Below are positions 29,585 to 40,610 of a DNA stretch of 64,000 nt, piece after piece. The translations under genes and the position numbers were made by a program. Location of the stretch: positions 90,745,845-90,809,844 of the forward strand of contig NC_087062.1 in NCBI RefSeq assembly GCF_963678635.1, in the 5' to 3' direction. Numbering within the stretch: position 1 is the first letter of the stretch; each line of letters opens with the position of its first letter. Source of the DNA: Symsagittifera roscoffensis. Lineage: Eukaryota > Xenacoelomorpha > Acoela > Convolutidae. The notes under the pieces were generated by a model. That model was not told the origin of the DNA. It saw nothing but the letters and a program-made list of their open reading frames with translations, and searched no databases.

Positions 29585-31141
29585 ATGGACAATATCAATT
29601 TGAACGACAGTAGCGATATTGATAATAGCTTTTACAACATCACCAACATCAGCTCCTTCAGTTTCTACCCACGGGGCGGAGAGAGTATTTTCGACAGCCC
29701 CCTGTTCATATCAACCTCATATATCTTCATCATCACTGGAGTAGCCGCAGCCATAATGAACTTCTCAATATTTTCAATTCTCGTTCAAAAGAAGAAAAAA
29801 ATGGCCAGTGAGCATCTAGTGGTGGCCAACTTGCTAATAGACGGTTGCTATGGACTCCTACTTGTACTCATTGGATCCATGAACTTGACAGAAATTGATC
29901 TGGACGCTTTGACTGGACTGGCTTTCGCAAACTGTGCCGCTGGAAAAGTTCCCGGTTCCCTGCTCATTTTCGCCTCACTTTGCTTAGTCATGGTCATGTT
30001 GTTCAATCGCTACATGGCAATTGAGCATCCAACCAAATACAAAGAGGTTTTCAGTCCGAAGATGGTCAAACTGTACTTCGCCGCTCTCATTTTGGTCAGC
30101 GGGACTGTTGCAGGAATCGATCTTGGAGCATGTATTGCCGATCCATCTCTTGAAAGTTGGTTCGCCGAATCGTTTTCAGTGTTCTGGGTGTATGCCAAAT
30201 TTTTTCTGGTTCTGATTGCCTCAGTTGAAATGATATTGGTTTACAAAAAAATAGCCAAGAAGTTCTCTGGTAGCTTCTGGCGACCAATTTTGCTCCCTTT
30301 TAGGATTTGCTGCGAAAACCAACAAGTTTCGGAAAACGATACTTCGTATTTAACTCAGCAAGTGGATCAGCCAAACATGAAAAACGAAATGACTCCACTG
30401 GTCGCTGGAAAAAACAATGTCAAAAGATTCGAGACTATTCCTCGTTTGGAAGTTTCCAATGCCGAAGTTTGTGACGAAAACGACTGCGAGCACGCAAACT
30501 CATCACAAGGGAACCCACCTAGCAATGGAGAAGCTTCTGCTGCCATCATCAAGTCTCCTGATTCGAACAGTGAACTAGCTTCTTCAAACAGCTCAGCCGA
30601 CTTGAACCGAGAAGATGCGTGTGCAAGATCTGCACCTGATTCGAGAGGAGATTATGTTTTCAACGCTGACGAGCCGCGAAAGTCTGAGAAAACCAAGATT
30701 CCGGGATACCCAGGAGTCAAGCTACCATTATTGCATGTCCCAAAGGATTCAAATGAAATCACGGTCGAGAATTTGAACTGCAGAGAAGGTCGTGGCGAGC
30801 ATAATTCAGACGAGGCGAAGAAACCAGGAAAAGAAACGAAGAAAGGGAAGCGACAGTTGACTCTTCAGCAGCAGAAACATTACGTCACCACCATCTTCTT
30901 TTTTGTGTGTGTCCTCTTTCTGGCTGTATCGCTACCCAGCTCGCTGGCTAATTTAGTGAGTCACCTGTTCGAGGACTACCTGTCAATCGAAGCCCAATTC
31001 AGACTCTATCTTCTAACCGAGATTCTCTACGGAGTCAACTTTCTGCTGAACCCCTATCTGTTCTCATTCAACAACTCCTACCTGAAAGAACAATTGGGAA
31101 CCTATAAACTCACCAAATGGTTCTTTGCCAACAACTCATGA
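29585..31141 (+). CDS. Rhodopsin-like (class A) G protein-coupled receptor, intronless
   Basis: A 518-residue single-exon frame with seven hydrophobic segments: TM1 about 41-68 (Asn59), TM2 78-99 (Asp86), TM3 121-143, TM4 161-178, TM5 197-220, TM6 435-458 (Pro451) and TM7 473-493. Class A signatures are the TM2 Asp, Cys117 before TM3 with Cys183 in loop 2 (the usual disulfide), NRY at 141-143 in place of DRY, and NPYLF at 489-493 in place of NPxxY. Position 3.32 counts to Gly124, so the Asp of amine receptors is absent. N-glycosylation sites (NDS, NIT, NIS) lie in the short N-terminus. Intracellular loop 3 is about 210 residues long, Ser/Asp/Glu/Lys-rich and low complexity. Base composition is less AT-rich than the flanks. 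It would signal from the plasma membrane through a G protein; the ligand is unknown. Confidence 0.92.
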   Translation: MDNINLNDSSDIDNSFYNITNISSFSFYPRGGESIFDSPLFISTSYIFIITGVAAAIMNFSIFSILVQKKKKMASEHLVVANLLIDGCYGLLLVLIGSMNLTEIDLDALTGLAFANCAAGKVPGSLLIFASLCLVMVMLFNRYMAIEHPTKYKEVFSPKMVKLYFAALILVSGTVAGIDLGACIADPSLESWFAESFSVFWVYAKFFLVLIASVEMILVYKKIAKKFSGSFWRPILLPFRICCENQQVSENDTSYLTQQVDQPNMKNEMTPLVAGKNNVKRFETIPRLEVSNAEVCDENDCEHANSSQGNPPSNGEASAAIIKSPDSNSELASSNSSADLNREDACARSAPDSRGDYVFNADEPRKSEKTKIPGYPGVKLPLLHVPKDSNEITVENLNCREGRGEHNSDEAKKPGKETKKGKRQLTLQQQKHYVTTIFFFVCVLFLAVSLPSSLANLVSHLFEDYLSIEAQFRLYLLTEILYGVNFLLNPYLFSFNNSYLKEQLGTYKLTKWFFANNS

Positions 31142-31199
31142 AACTGATAAACAGTGATTAATCTTGTTAAACATACGTGTTATTGGGGGTTCAGTGGCA

Positions 31200-31570
31200 T
31201 TGTTCTAAGAGGGAGGGGGCGGTTTTTTTCGAAAATATTTTCAACCTTTTTTTGACAAAAATTTGCTGCGCAGGCAAATTTTTTTTAAAAAACAGGCCAA
31301 AACATGACGTTTTGGGCATTTTTTGAAAAATTTCGACAAAAAATGCGTTTTTTTTGGCGCGCGCTCCCCCCTCAAAATTAGTTATATTGGCACCAAAGGC
31401 TTTTAGAAAAATTTTCAGGTTGGTTATCCAAAAATGGATGTCGTAAAGTTATACCAGAGGGGGACCCTTTGGAAAAAGTTGGCAACCAGAATTGAGAGGT
31501 GGGGGACGTGGGGGTTTCGATACCCCCCGCCCTGGGGCTTATATCTCAGATTTTCTCAACAGAAGGGGGA
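31200..31570. mobile_element. hAT-MITE family copy
   Basis: It aligns with 3806-4080 over the block GGCGCGCGCT...CAAAATTAGT.ATATTGGC.CCA and the CAGGCCAAAA stretch. The ends are degenerate and no target duplication was found. Confidence 0.65.
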
Positions 31571-33283
31571 CGGAATTTCAAAACATAAGCTCAAGTATTT
31601 TGCAAAACTTTTTATAAGTCGACCAAATTGATTTTCTCCAACTCTCAAATAAAATTGAAACGAGGAATTTTGACATTATATCCTGCAACGCAGATTAATA
31701 GTTTTTTATTAATCTATTTGACCGTATCGATTTGAAAATATTTAGGGCTGGCTGGTCGATCAAGAGCAGATAATACCAAAAGGGCATTCTTTGGGTGATA
31801 TCTGTGGTTTGAACTCCTGAGGGAGGGTTCATAAATCCACTAAGTCTACCGTGTGTAAGATATTTGTGTGAAAATACTTTGAAACTCAATGTGCACAATG
31901 CAGATTTATCAAATATGTACAATACAGATATATCAAAATATGGCCAAAAAAACAATCGGAGTGCAGTTTAATTTATTTGTTTTGCATGTGAATTAGAATT
32001 ACGGCTTGCCTGTGGTGCTGATCACCTTTAATTTTGTCGTTAGAGAGAGTGTGTTTTATTATAGATGAAATTAAGTGTTGCAATTGAATCACTTTTTCGT
32101 CTTCCGTTCCGGCGAAAAAAAGTACCAATGCACCAGGAATCAAACGTAGCGGCAGGAACTGCTCCGGCGCCACTTAAACGTGAATGCGTGTCTGAATTAA
32201 ATTCTGCTTTGAAAGATTATAGAACTTTACCAGGGAAAAAATGAAAAACGTTTTCATTTTTTTAAACTACCGCCCACACAGGTAAGAAGAAGCAGAAATA
32301 GATTTGTTTCCGCCTGAAAACGCAATTTGTTTTCTTTTGCTAACCGGTCCCAAGTCCTTTCAGCCTTATTGTCAAAGCTTAAAAGCTTTTCGCCAACAAT
32401 GCTTTAAAAAACCAAATGAGTTCGGTGAAATCAACAACTTTGTTTTCGAATCCATATAAAAGTCTGAAATTTGGGTTACATTTTTTTCGAGCTGACCAGC
32501 TTCAAAAGTTTTGAATATTTTTCTAAATTTTTGGCTCAAAGTGGGTATGATGCTAAAAATTGAGAACGGAGCAAAATAACAAAGGAAAACTAATTAAAAC
32601 AAGTTTAACGAACACATCTGATTGGTTCCATATTTTTAACATAGATAAAAATTTCATGGAAGCAAAATTCGGAAGATGAAAGTAATTTTTTTTCGAACTC
32701 AACAAAAATATTACCTGAATAAGAGTTCAAACTTTCCCGTTTTTAGCTGCTTATATTCAAAGAATTTGTTTTTTCAATTGACCATTTGTTAACTGGCCAC
32801 AAGCTTTTGTATTTTTTAGTATTATTTGACCATAACTATAAATATGAATCTGTAGCTGTGTTTGCATTTCCTACCAACACGGTCAGAGTCTCTTAGATTT
32901 TTGCAACTTTTTTCATTGATTTATAATCAGGGATGCTTAAAAAGCATAACTTCAAAATTTTAGCAAAATAGGCTTGGTATATTCAAAAAAAGTATCTAAA
33001 GCCAAATTTCTAATTCAAAAACGACATAACCAGACAAACAATTTATACGTTCCCGCCTTGACACAACGTCAATTACGAAAGGACAAATTTGAGTACCATT
33101 TTGCCGCAAAGCAAGGATAAAAGAGCGCGTGCCTCTGTTTAATTTGTAATGATTTCAGGGCTGGAATATTTGGCGGCTTACGCCACGCACAAAAAGAAAA
33201 TTGGAGATCCTTGTGAATCTTTTGGCTTTCGAAAGTCAAAAAATTGTAAAAAATGAGATAAGAAAAAAGGGATCTATTGCAAT
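31571..33283. other. AT-rich interval without a recognised feature
   Basis: No gene supported. Minus-strand open frames at 31695-31955 and 31973-32173 show no domain or neighbour support. Confidence 0.45.
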
Positions 33284-33420
33284 GGGGGGGGGGGGGGAGG
33301 GGATAGCGAACAAGGTACGAAATTCGTATATGCTTAACTGTTGAATTCTTTCTTTAGGGGGAGATTCGATACAAGGTGCCATAGGGGGGGGGGGGGGATA
33401 GTTAACAAGATCCGAAAAAA
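33284..33420. repeat. Two G14 runs in a 100-bp duplication
   Basis: Runs of 14 G at 33284-33297 and 33384-33397 are each followed by a similar phrase (GATAGCGAACAAGGTACGAAA and GATAGTTAACAAGATCCGAAA), so this is a duplicated unit with 100-bp spacing. The G runs could form quadruplexes and are also error-prone in assemblies. Confidence 0.8.
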
Positions 33421-33715
33421 AGGTATGAGATGCAGTATCGTCTTCATTTCTATTTATGGCTCTACCTTTTATCAAAAAGTCTCTAACATTTTACTCAACC
33501 ATGTATACAGTTTTTTTTGTTCTTTTTTATGAAAAATAGTTATTGACACCGATTTTGTTGTACTGACTAAAACATGTGAAATTTTTGGCTTTGCAAAAAA
33601 TTGCGAGGGTTTGAAATTTGTCAATTCGGCTAATTTGAGATAATTTTTCATTCGGTAGATCCAGTTTTATTTTAATGCATAATTTTATGGTCGAATAAAA
33701 CCTTCGAATAAAATA

Positions 33716-34231
33716 TTGTTCCGAATTTCTTAACGAAAGTAACGCAATATTTGTGCTCGGGGTGGGTTTTTTTCTTCAGACAAATTTCGACTCTTCAACT
33801 AGCCATTTTTGACAGAATTTTTTATATCATTCAAAAGTTATTGTTGACCTGAGCTTAAATTTGAAAAAAAAAACTGTTTCATCTGTGATCATTTTTGGTA
33901 ATATTATGGGGGTTTAAAGATTGCCAATTTGGCCAATTAGGGACAATTAAAGCGCGATATATTTCGCGCTATTAACGCATAAGCGGAGATTTAATCCGTC
34001 CTAGTAATCGTTCCAAATTGGTTGAATAAACCTTATTTGCCACGATTGATTTGTTATCAGGAGCAAAATCTATCACTTTGTACTTTATATGGCGTTTGAG
34101 GGATGATTTTCACAAAAAACTCCAGTTTAACATTTTTTGTAACATTTAATTTTTTCATGTAATTAGTGCTCAATAGAACTTAAAAACAGTCGAGACATTC
34201 AGGGCTTCGCCCTGATACAAGCAGTTTTGTT
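33716..34231 (+). mobile_element. HINE-like element copy
   Basis: TTGTTCCGA 5' end with a degenerate hairpin, the internal GCGCGATATATTTCGCGC, and a 3' hairpin TCAGGGC-TTC-GCCCTGA followed by ACAAGCAGTTTTGTT. The 80 bp downstream are repeated after the next copy. Confidence 0.85.
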
Positions 34232-34765
34232 ACAACATGAATTCAGATCATTTAAGTAATTAGTTAATCTGAGCGTTCTTTGATATTCTAGATTTTTTGA
34301 AATTTGTTTTCCCTTCGAAAGGTATTGTTGTCCTGAGTTCAAATTTGAAAAGATATTTCACCTGTCATCATTTTTCGTAAAGTTACGGGGGTCTAAAGAC
34401 TGCCATTTTGGCAATTTGGGACAATTAACGCGCGTTCCAATTAGAAATCGTTCCAAATTGGTTGAAAGAAGCCTATTTGCATTTAATGGTTTGCTACAAG
34501 GAGCAAATTAGATTCTTTTGTACTGTATATGGGGTGTAGGGGGATGGTTTTCATAAAAATTTTTAGAAAAAATTTTTTCGTTTTTTTTTAAATTTCATTT
34601 AATTTTTTAATTTTATTACTGCTCCATAAACCTTAAAATGCAGTCCCAACATTCAAGACTTCGCCCTGATACAAGCAGTCTTGTTACAATATGAATTCAT
34701 ATCATTTAAGTAATTAGTTAATCTGAGCGTTTTTTTATTTTCTAGGTTTTTAAAAATTTGTTCAT
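34232..34765 (+). repeat. Tandem duplication of a HINE-like 3' part plus its flank
   Basis: The unit 34314-34685 is a 5'-truncated HINE-like copy. It and its right flank (34686-34765) repeat the preceding copy and flank (ending near 34310) with a period of about 454 bp. The shared flank starts ACAAnATGAATTCAnATCATT. This is a local tandem duplication and not a separate insertion. Confidence 0.82.
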
Positions 34766-35168
34766 GAAGGGACAAGTTGGATGCAAATGATGAGCAAAAT
34801 ACAGTTGTATTTGTAACAAGGGGGATATTTTAGAAAATTATAGTGCAGACAACTAAATAAAGCATAATTTTTGGGAAAAAAACGTGAACTGGATTGCACT
34901 GTCTATTACTTCTATATTACGTCTGGTACATACATAATGTACTTTTAGTTTTCTTTTGATTAATGTTTTTGCAATTTTGCAGAAACGCAATTAATAGAGT
35001 ATATCTTAAGACAAAAATTTAAAAAATTATTTCAGCAGACTACATTGTGGAGCCCGATTCTGACAACACTGCGTTTTCTCGGCTATACATATAATATTTA
35101 ATGAATCGTCTGCGCTAGTTTGTTATTAAATTTTGTGAATAGAAGTTGCTAGAAATTTTCAAAAAAAT

Positions 35169-35704
35169 AACAAGTCCGCTCGTATCAGGGTGAGGCCCTG
35201 AATGTTCTGACTCCCTTTTAAGGTCTATGGAGCAGTAATAACATGAAAAACTAAATGTACAAAAAAAATGAATATTTTTTTGAATTTGAGATTTTTGCAA
35301 AAATCGTCCTGCCACACGCTATAAAAAGTACCATTTGATATAGTTAACTCCTAGTAACAAATCAATTATGGCAAATAAGCTTCGTTCAACCAATTTGGAA
35401 CAATTTCTCAGACGTATTAAATCTCCGCTTACCCGTTAATAGCGCGAAATATATCGCGCGTTAATTGTCCCAAATTGGCCAAAATGGCAATATTTAAGCC
35501 CCCATATCTTTGATAAATATAATCAGAGATGAAATATCTTTTCAAATAAAAGCGCAGGACAGCAAAACCTTTCGAGTAAAATAAAAGAGAAAATAAAAAA
35601 TATATATATAAAAAAGGAAAAATTAAAAAGTCGAAAATTGTCTGAAGAAAAAACCCACCCCGAGCACAAATATTCCGTTACTTTCGTTATGAAAGCCGGA
35701 ACAA
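35169..35704 (-). mobile_element. HINE-like element copy
   Basis: Full-length, 536 bp, minus strand: AACAAGTCCGCTCG at the left and GCCGGAACAA at the right. The 3' hairpin is partly degenerate. Open frames on either strand are incidental. Confidence 0.88.
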
Positions 35705-35965
35705 AAATATCCAAATTCATGAAAGATTGGTTGAACCTTTCAGCGCAAACTCTAGGAATTATGCATTCGTTTAGCTTGGGTGAATTGTTTCAAGCTATCA
35801 AATTTCGTAAACTTTTAATTAAATAAAAATTAATTGATTATTTTATGATTCTTCATTCCTACACAAAAACTCAACTACTAATTGTTATTAATTGTGTCTA
35901 ATAACTCATAAGTTGCTACATTTTAGCTTGTTTTTGTTCAGTTTTGAGCACAATTTAAAGCTTCA

Positions 35966-36001
35966 AACAAGACTGCTCGTATATCAGGGCAAAGCCCTTT
36001 G
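35966..36001 (-). mobile_element. HINE-like element, 3' terminal fragment
   Basis: AACAAGACTGCTCG followed by the hairpin ATCAGGGC-AAA-GCCCTTTGAT. The rest of the element is not recognisable. Confidence 0.7.
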
Positions 36002-37384
36002 ATTTATATCGATCGAATTGATTTTGGGAAAGTTAAGTTTTGAAAAACTAGAAGTTTTGGATATTATTAAAGTTCAAGTGTGAAAAATCGAGTCTTACGA
36101 AATTAAAACGACCGACTAGCCTCCTCAGTTCAACTTGGAACTGTTTTGCTGTGCAAAATAATATGCCACGCAAAGATAATTCGCATTACGCTTATAGGAT
36201 TATGCATAAAATCTGCAAAGCGCGCATAATTTTTTCCAGAGCATGGCCAAACTGTCCGACTGCCCTTTAACTGGTATCGAAAAATCTTATTAAAATTTTT
36301 TTGACAAACTATGAATTTTAGACTGATAATACCAAATATAAAACTGTGAGTATTCGGAACTGAAATGACCAATTGGCTTGCCTCAATTCAATTTGGAGTA
36401 TTATGCAGAACTATATAATTTGCAACGCATAAATAATTCGGGTTACAGCATTTTAGCATCAAAGTAATAAAAAAGCAGCTCAGGTGGAATAATATCAGAG
36501 CAAGTCGACAAAGTGGTGTGCGCAAATCTCGGGGCACTCGAAGATCCAATGATCGATTCCCGTAGTGTGCAAATATTCTTACAAAAATTGATCTGAACAG
36601 AAAAACCACCCCAGGAATAATATTCCTTAATTTCTTCGAATGTCGGAACAATAATCATAACATACATGACAAAAATTGTAATCAAAATCATAATAATCAT
36701 TATAAAAAAAAATAATGACTGATTGTGAATGTCAAAAAATAATGAATGGGTGAAGCTTCTACGTGACTCAAAGGTCATGAATTTTTTTAGTAGCCATTCA
36801 AGAGAAAAAAGAAAACGCTCATACCAAGGCAAAACTCCGAATGCTCCGATTGCTTTTCAACTGGTCTTGCGTTTTTTTATTATATGAGAAATTAACTCAA
36901 TTTGAGAAAAACAAAAACTAAGTTTTGAAATTTGAGTTGTATATGGATTTAAAACAGCTAATCACCTTGCCTCAATTCAATTTGGAAGGGTTTTGTAAAG
37001 CGGAACATTTCGCGAATCATGAAAAGTTCGCGGTACACTTTCAGCATCAAGCATCAAAGTAAAAAGCGAGCAGTGTAGTTAGTTTTTTTTCCAGAGCGAC
37101 TGTAGAGTCAGGTTAGTATAGCGCTGTGTATATCCCGCTAAGACCAAGTATATCTACAAGAAGCAATACTACCACTATTAAAATTTACTTTTTAGAAACT
37201 CATCTGATTGAACAAAAGCAACCCAAGCATTTGAATTATATGATTTGTGTAAATGTTTTATGAAATAACCTCCCCCATATTTTACAATGTTTTATAAAAT
37301 AATTTGCATGCAGTAACGTAATATTTAGAACAACAAGCATCCCTCTATTCAACCATCAACAGCTTCTGAGCCGGAGTAAAAGAT
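36002..37384. other. AT-rich interval without a recognised gene
   Basis: A 129-codon minus-strand frame (36443-36832) is hydrophobic and unsupported. Very faint traces of the HINE-like family occur near 36240. Nothing else was seen. Confidence 0.4.
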
Positions 37385-37424
37385 AGCACCCGGTGTTAAA
37401 AGCACCCGGTTAATAGCACCCGGT
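37385..37424. repeat. Three copies of AGCACCCGGT
   Basis: The decamer occurs at 37385, 37401 and 37415, with 4-6 bp AT-rich spacers. AGCACCCGGT is not itself palindromic, but ACCCGGT contains the CCCGG core. Confidence 0.85.
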
Positions 37425-37435
37425 AAACTGCGCAT

Positions 37436-37625
37436 TAATTATCCCAAATCGGCCAAAATTACAAGTTTTTTAAACCCTCATAATTTTGCAAAAAAGAAAA
37501 AGAAAAATAATTGTCCTTAACAATGTTGTCAGAACAACAATAGTTTTCACATAATCCTAGTCAACAAAAAAGAATAGTTTAAAATCGAAATTGTCTGGAA
37601 AAAACAACACCCCGCGCACAAGCCT
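37436..37625 (-). mobile_element. Diverged HINE-like fragment
   Basis: Retains the family order CGCATTAATTATCCCAAAT..GGCCAAAAT, the 'Taaaccctcataa' stretch and the GTCTG...CACCCCG-like 5' region, all weakly. Confidence 0.5.
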
Positions 37626-37915
37626 TTCCTAATTCTAACCGAAAAAATCTAAAAACTATCTTACCTAATTCGAACGAAAAAAAAATATAAAACGTTTTAC
37701 CCAGAACCTTATTTTGTAAGCTACAGGTGTTTCAGGATTGCTGGTTTGAAGAAGTTGTGAGGCCCACGCTGTCTGGTTCCGGTGTCTTTTCCAGGCGTCG
37801 TTTTATGACAACTTCAACCTCCGACCACTTCTGAAAGTCGCGCATAATTTCGGCTGGCAGTGGGAGTTGTATCATGTTTTCCGATCTAAACATGCATGTT
37901 ATGCTTTTTCCTAAA

Positions 37916-38128
37916 TTAAGTCACTAGGGGAGCTACTTTTTGGTATGTTTGAAGTGGAGTGTTGAATTTTCTTCCCATATATGCCTCAAAAAGTGAAATT
38001 TTTGTTTCTCCATGCGGAGTGAATTGAATTGTTTTCAGAATTTCGGCCTCATCCTGTGCTGTTTTATATGGTGTGTTGTTTTTGTCTGATCTCGTTACCC
38101 CTAATCTGCGCTTTAGTGTGTGTATCAT
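37916..38128 (-). pseudogene. Integrase C-terminal part (minus-strand Ty3/gypsy)
   Basis: A 70-residue frame with MIHTLKRRLGV...AEILKTIQFTPHGETKISLFEAYMGRKFNTPL, the region after the catalytic core in one Ty3/gypsy lineage (the phrase 'PFEAHMGRKPNTPL'-like). It lies only a few codons downstream of the zinc-binding domain fragment, so about 100 residues of catalytic core have been deleted between them. Confidence 0.78.
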
Positions 38129-38142
38129 CTTTTTTACTGTCC

Positions 38143-38480
38143 CTATTGTCTATGGTCGTCGACAGACACGACTACTGATTCCATTTGGAATGAATGTTCT
38201 TTTTCTTTTACTGGTTTGAAATTTTTACCTTGTTCGATACATCGTTGGCAGCTCTTAGTCATTTGAACTATTGAGCGGTGTATGTGCGGGAGCCAAATGT
38301 CTTGGCGGATATCCAGCACTGCCGCCAACCCGGAATGTGTTAGGTGGATACTCTCAAGTACTGTTTGTCTGAGTTGTGTTGGGATCACTATTTGTTCATC
38401 AACTAGGAGGCAATGCTTCCGTACGGTTGCATACGCCTGTCCTTCCTCGTCGCAGCGGCCATGAAATGGAGTCCTCGAAC
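38143..38480 (-). pseudogene. Integrase zinc-binding (H2C2) domain (minus-strand Ty3/gypsy)
   Basis: IPTQLRQTVLESIHLTHSG...DIWLPHIHRSIVQMTKSCQRC carries the H..H..C..C pattern of retroviral-type integrase N-terminal domains. The frame is open 38143-38388 and similarity extends a little upstream. Confidence 0.85.
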
Positions 38481-38499
38481 TTTCTTTAGTTTTCCTCTA

Positions 38500-39400
38500 T
38501 ACAACCGCCTGTCCTTTTCAATTTCAGTTTTGTTTCCCTGATCCAGGGTCGCTACTCATGGCTAGCATCTAGTTATAATTGCTGTTGTCTGCTTTGTGCT
38601 GTGATTTTTGTCATTGTTGGTGGTTCTTCAATCGATAGTGGCTCGTCCTGTCTGTATTTTGTTGGGTACACTAGGCTCACGCAAGGTTCGTTGACCTCGT
38701 GCTTTTCTATTGACAACTCCGTTTGGGTGATCGTCTCGCGGATCACATTAAGCGGTTCTGATTATCTAGTTTTTGCGATTGAAATTCTTCTGTCTGTGAG
38801 GCGCATTCGTTTTTCTCCCATCTTGTTTGCTTGGAGTTTGTGTTTTCTTCATTGTGATGTCGTCCCTCAAAAAGACATTCGATTAAAAAAAGGCTTCTTC
38901 TTATACGAGCAGGTTATCAGCCCTCTTGCGTCATTGATCTCCGATTGTGGGGTTGTAGTGGTTGTTCTGGTGGTGTCCGTGCTTGTCGCTTTGTGCGGTA
39001 CCCTAGTTTTGTAAATTGTTTCGTAAGGTCTTTCTACGATGCCAACGCGAGTCTGACAAGTTTTCTCGCTGTCCGATTCTCCTTGCATCTTGTTGCCTCT
39101 GTTCTTTCCTCTAGCATGAAACCAACTTTGAATCCTTTATAACTATTTCGTCTACTCATTGTTTTTTGTGTTTCGTCTTTTGTCCCCGCTTTCTGAATTA
39201 TTTTGACGGAATTTGTGTTTTTGGTTTTTGTATTGATATGCGACTGAGTGATGAGTGGTTGTGGTTTTTTGAAACACTGACCAGATTTTATGTGGTTTGG
39301 TTGATCACTTTTTGAATTTGTGGAAAATTTGAAGTGCACTTGAGATCTGGCATAACTTGTTAGTGTTCTTTTTTCGTTCCCACTTTTTTTTTAATCAGCC
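38500..39400 (-). other. Decayed pol sequence of the minus-strand Ty3/gypsy element
   Basis: Minus-strand frames here (for example 39034-39339) are polar and Lys/Arg/Thr-rich and fall between RT and integrase remnants, but no domain can be assigned. Plus-strand frames in the same stretch (38601-39014) are antisense shadows. Confidence 0.4.
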
Positions 39401-39589
39401 GATGTGGTGCTCGATTCTGATTGACCAGATTGTTTAGAATGATGTTGTCAATCATTTCAAGATTACAAGTTAATTGGGGCCAACACAATTTTTTTATCGT
39501 ACGCGCTTGGGGGTATCCCCAACCCAACTGGAGTTCGCGACATTAAGTCTATTAGGCCCATTTTGCTTCTACGTCAATGTTCTTTTCTG

Positions 39590-39900
39590 CTTCTTTTCTG
39601 GTTTCTTTACTGTTCGATTTTACTACTTGCGTAATGTTGTCTAATAACAGATTGATGTTTGTTATTCATATTTGTCCATGTGAATATGTTAATCTTTTTT
39701 TTTGAAATCAATTCCAATTTGGTCCTTCTTTTCTGTTAAAACGATTGGTCTGATAAATTGTTGTTCTGATTCTGACCTTTCATTTAATTTTTTGATGTGT
39801 TTTCACTCAATTAGTTTGTTCCGGTCTTTTCTGACTTGTTCCTGTAAGTGGATCGGAATTCGTTGTCCTTTTTGTTGAATGTTGATGGCATCTTCAATGA
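39590..39900 (-). pseudogene. Reverse transcriptase N-terminal fragment (minus-strand Ty3/gypsy)
   Basis: Across frames, RIPIHLQEQVRK.. , QQFIRPIVLTEKKDQIGI and LLDNITQVVKSN align with the first blocks of a Ty3/gypsy RT (priming/fingers region). The palm with the YxDD box is absent. Confidence 0.65.
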
Positions 39901-40290
39901 GCTTTGATTTTTTGATTTTCCGGTTGTTATGCATAATTGATTGAAATTTTCTTTTACCCATTGCTTAATTTTGAGATTTGAATGTTCGACCTCCGGTATG
40001 CTAATAATCTGGTACTGCATTGCTTTTCTTTTATTTTTCATGGCAATTTCTGGCAAGAGTTTTTTCCTATTTTATTCGCTTTCTGGTTGCTAACTATGAT
40101 CAATGGGGCTGATTGTATAGTCCACACCTCGGTTTCTATCGGAATAATCACTCTTCCTTTCAGAATAATGAATTCACCATTTTGACATGCCAGGTTTTAT
40201 GCTGCGTCTTCCGGAAGGATTTACTTGAATATTGTTGAGTTGTCGTTTTTTCGTAGACGCTTTGGCGTTTTTTCATTAAGAAATGACGTT

Positions 40291-40352
40291 GGGCTTCCCG
40301 AGTCTGCAATGGATTCCCGAGTCTTCAATGGCTTCCCGAGTCTTCAATGGCA
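40291..40352. repeat. Tandem repeat, three units of about 20 bp
   Basis: CTTCCCGAGTCTTCAATGG-type units in a row, within the minus-strand gag/protease region. Probably a local expansion after the element died. Confidence 0.85.
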
Positions 40353-40489
40353 AGAGTTTATTCCCATCAGTTTGTAGACGTGAAACCGGGGAAGGCAACG
40401 GCGCCGTTTTCTTCTACCTTGTTGGTTTTTTCTTTTTTTCCTGTTGTTCTTCATTTCTGTCGTGCAGATTGTTGGTATTTGTAGACCTA

Positions 40490-40610
40490 TACATTTTTGC
40501 AAAAGGTTCCCGTTTTGCACAATTCGTGCAAACTTTTTTCTTTGAGGGACATGAGTGCAGGTGATTTGAGCCAAACTGTCTACCGCACTTGTAACGTTGT
40601 TTTTATTTTA
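40490..40610 (-). pseudogene. Gag zinc knuckles (minus-strand Ty3/gypsy)
   Basis: Minus-strand reading gives YKCGRQFGSNHLHSCP followed by VCTNCAKREPFAKMYRS, which matches the double zinc-knuckle pattern of metazoan Ty3/gypsy gag. The first Cys is replaced by Lys/Tyr context and the final Cys by Tyr. It identifies the 5' part of the element. Confidence 0.75.

Noticed and set aside
38601-39014. 137-codon plus-strand frame
   Set aside because: It is antisense to the minus-strand Ty3/gypsy pol remnant.
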